A stretch of 64,000 nt of DNA, from positions 186,001 to 250,000 of the forward strand of contig JAYVMW010000016.1 of the NCBI GenBank assembly GCA_043758755.1. The letters are read 5' to 3'. The translations under genes and the position numbers were made by a program. Below, in pieces: positions 62,155 to 64,000 of this stretch (its first letter is position 1; each line of letters opens with the position of its first letter). Origin of the DNA: Solimicrobium sp043758755 (GTDB taxonomy: Bacteria > Pseudomonadota > Gammaproteobacteria > Burkholderiales > Burkholderiaceae_D). The notes below the pieces were generated by a model. That model ran no database searches. It was given only the letters and a program-made list of their open reading frames with translations, and had not been told where the DNA came from.

Positions 62155-63306
62155 TCAGCGCAACACAGCAATCTCTTCCCTCTTTCCGCCTTTGTAGGTA
62201 AACAAGGTCAGCGCACCATCCCTGACATCGCCCTTGCGATCAAACTGGATATCTCCGGTCACGCCCTTGTGATCAATGTTTTGCAGAAACGGCAGATACA
62301 CGGCCGGATCAGCCGACCTGGCCTGCTGCATGGCGTCAGCCAGCGTCATGACTGCGTCATACACATACGGCGCGTAAATAATGACTTCCACACCGAACCG
62401 TTTTTTGAAGTTGGCACGGAAATCAGCAGCAGCTTTTTTGTGCGCTTCATCGACGCCGCCGGCTTCGGCGCACAACACCTGACCTTCGCCGAGCCCTTCT
62501 CCGGCCAGATTGGGCAGGTTGGACGAACAGATGCCATCGCCGCCCATGAATCTGGCGCTGATACCGAGGTTTTTCATCTGATGCAGAATCAGCCCGCCGA
62601 CCGCATCCATCCCGCCGAAAAACACCACATCCGGTTTGGCTGGTTTGATTGCGGTCAGAATCGCATTGAAATCGGTTGCCTTGCTGGTGGTGTACTGGCG
62701 CTGCGCGAACCGGGCAAGCGGCGCCTTCTGTTTGACGCTTTTGATAAATTCATCGGCGAGCCCCTGACCGTAGGCGCTGCGGTCATCGATGACGGCGATG
62801 GTTTTGGCGTTCAGACTGGTCACCGCATAACGGCCCAGAGCCCCCCCAAGCTGAGCATCATTGGCCACCACCCGGAACGTGGATCTGAAACCCATTGCGG
62901 TATAGGCCACGGCGGTAGAGGTCGGTGCAATCTGCGGTATGCCGGCCTCATGATAAATTTTAGCCGCCGGTATGGAGGTGCCGGAACTGCCGTTGCCGAC
63001 TACGCCATTGACTTTGGCGTCGACCAGTTTCTGCGCGACCTGGGTACCCTGTTTGGGATCGTCGCCATCGTCTTCGGCCAGCAAGACAAAGTGCGCTTTT
63101 TTGCCACCGATCACAAACCCTTTTGCGTTCAGTTCTTCAATGGCCAGTCTGGCACCGTTTTCATTATCCTTGCCCTGCCGGGCTATCGGTCCGGTGAGGG
63201 GGCCAACGTGACCGATTTTGACTTCCAGTTCCTCACCAAAGCAGGCACCACCCCAGATGAGTGCGCCCACAGCAGTGATAGACATGAATGTTGATCTGAA
63301 TTGCAT
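62155..63306 (-). CDS. Branched-chain amino acid ABC transporter substrate-binding protein (LivK-like)
   Basis: Periplasmic binding protein of 383 residues with signal peptide (about 1-24, MQFRSTFMSITAVGALIWGG) and family blocks VKIGHVGPLTGPIARQGKD and NGVVGNGSSGTSIPAAKIYH. Permease and ATPase genes (livHMGF) are not adjacent, so the ligand is only predicted: an amino acid or similar. It is divergent from the SBP3 gene at the right edge. Confidence 0.9.
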   Translation of the reverse strand: MQFRSTFMSITAVGALIWGGACFGEELEVKIGHVGPLTGPIARQGKDNENGARLAIEELNAKGFVIGGKKAHFVLLAEDDGDDPKQGTQVAQKLVDAKVNGVVGNGSSGTSIPAAKIYHEAGIPQIAPTSTAVAYTAMGFRSTFRVVANDAQLGGALGRYAVTSLNAKTIAVIDDRSAYGQGLADEFIKSVKQKAPLARFAQRQYTTSKATDFNAILTAIKPAKPDVVFFGGMDAVGGLILHQMKNLGISARFMGGDGICSSNLPNLAGEGLGEGQVLCAEAGGVDEAHKKAAADFRANFKKRFGVEVIIYAPYVYDAVMTLADAMQQARSADPAVYLPFLQNIDHKGVTGDIQFDRKGDVRDGALTLFTYKGGKREEIAVLR

Positions 63307-63588
63307 GTGTCACTCCGATAAATGAATTTGACTGCGTTGCATGATCGATACACCGACCGAGCCTGACATCATAGCGCATGTCGGTGCGCGAGTTGCACAA
63401 AATGACAGTAGGTACGCGCTCAATTGCAGAAACGCCATGCATGCCGGCCCGATAAATTTTATTCGCCGTTAACCCTTTTCGTGATGAATTGTCCTATCAT
63501 GATTCAGCTATCGGTCTGCGCTGCGTCATTCTTGATCCCTGACACAATGGAATGCAGAAAAAATTTTCAACCATATAAACTTTTTCAA

Positions 63589-64000
63589 ATGCGATTTTTC
63601 ATCGTCTGTGCACTGCTAATCTTATTTTCTGCCACGGCATGGTGCGAAACAAAGCCGCTGTTGAAAGGGATTACCGTCGCCGACAATTATCCCTATTCGT
63701 ATATGGAACATGGGGTCCTGCAGGGGCTGGGAATCGACGTAGCCAGGATTCTGGCCGATCGCGCCGGCTACCGGATTTCCATCGAAACCCAGCCATCGAC
63801 CCGGGCGCTGAAAACTGCCGAAACAGAGCCGTCGGTATTGGTATTCAGCCTGTTCAGAACCCCGGAGCGAGAAAATCTGTACTACTGGATCGGTCCGATT
63901 TCCTTTACCGAAATCTGGCTTTACAAGCTCAGGAGCCGCACCGATATCACCATCAAGACGCTGCAGGATGCAAAACAGTATCTGGTCGGCGTGCCTGCCA
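63589..64000 (+). CDS. SBP3-type (amino-acid) substrate-binding protein, C-terminus cut by window edge
   Basis: The first 137 residues of a transporter-type solute-binding protein family 3 member. MRFFIVCALLILFSATAWC is a signal peptide, and the visible part (GITVADNYPYSYMEHGVLQGLGIDVARILADRAGY) fits the family. ATG 63589 is chosen for its signal peptide; an in-frame ATG at 63547 is possible. No Shine-Dalgarno is clear for either. The gap 63307-63588 holds no gene-like frame. Confidence 0.78.
   Translation, partial: MRFFIVCALLILFSATAWCETKPLLKGITVADNYPYSYMEHGVLQGLGIDVARILADRAGYRISIETQPSTRALKTAETEPSVLVFSLFRTPERENLYYWIGPISFTEIWLYKLRSRTDITIKTLQDAKQYLVGVPA

Noticed and set aside
62269..63294. A 341-codon open frame opposite the LivK-like gene
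   Set aside because: Antisense to a recognised binding protein; no motif or start signal.

Overview
The window looks like chromosomal core DNA of a betaproteobacterium, most likely order Burkholderiales and close to Oxalobacteraceae. That placement rests on gene order and protein families: kdsD-kdsC-lptCAB-rpoN-hpf, pilMNOPQ next to aroK/aroB, minCDE, hemA-prfA-prmC, the ATP-grasp gshA/gshB pair beside EIIA-HPr-EI, and a MaoC/phosphotransacetylase fusion beside a PHA synthase. Genus is not determined. Base composition is moderate and coding density is high. I saw no tRNA, rRNA, CRISPR array, transposase or prophage.

Layout. 1-7735: the end of a Kef-type antiporter, then the Kdo/LPS-export operon kdsD-kdsC-lptC-lptA-lptB-rpoN-hpf closed by a clear terminator, and a 3-hydroxyisobutyryl-CoA hydrolase-like gene. 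7732-17829 (minus strand): the type IV pilus operon pilM-N-O-P-Q, an Ig-like (Big-1) surface lipoprotein, a single-frame AroK-AroB fusion and dgt. 18145-22809: two tandem PBP1A genes. 22811-26607: cyaY, lptM, an acyltransferase, msrPQ and an orphan adenine methyltransferase. 26945-33576: minCDE, an orphan response regulator, hemA, prfA, dsbB and prmC.

33641-42019: a patatin/beta-barrel (type Vd) protein, then an alpha/beta hydrolase whose signal peptide is split by a 166-bp palindromic MITE-like element, a DUF885 peptidase-like protein, a PaiB-like protein, a D,D-carboxypeptidase, a small hydrolase and a thioredoxin-fold ferredoxin. 42379-47123: gshA, gshB and the soluble PTS proteins EIIA, HPr and EI. 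47120-52492: accessory genes, namely a Ser-rich protein, two DUF1566 proteins around an 18-bp perfect palindrome, an orphan HicB and a FimV-like protein that may start at ATT. 52685-63306: GNAT, PHA synthase, MaoC-Pta, a diguanylate cyclase, an SGNH/MBOAT O-acetylation pair, GST and a LivK-like binding protein. An SBP3-type binding protein runs off the right edge.

Cell-envelope biogenesis dominates: Kdo and LPS export, peptidoglycan synthesis and trimming, pili, surface lipoproteins, polysaccharide O-acetylation. The most unusual items are the in-frame palindromic insertion, the AroKB fusion, the tandem PBP1A pair, a G-quadruplex motif upstream of minC and the possible ATT start. No complete new multi-gene system could be shown from sequence alone.
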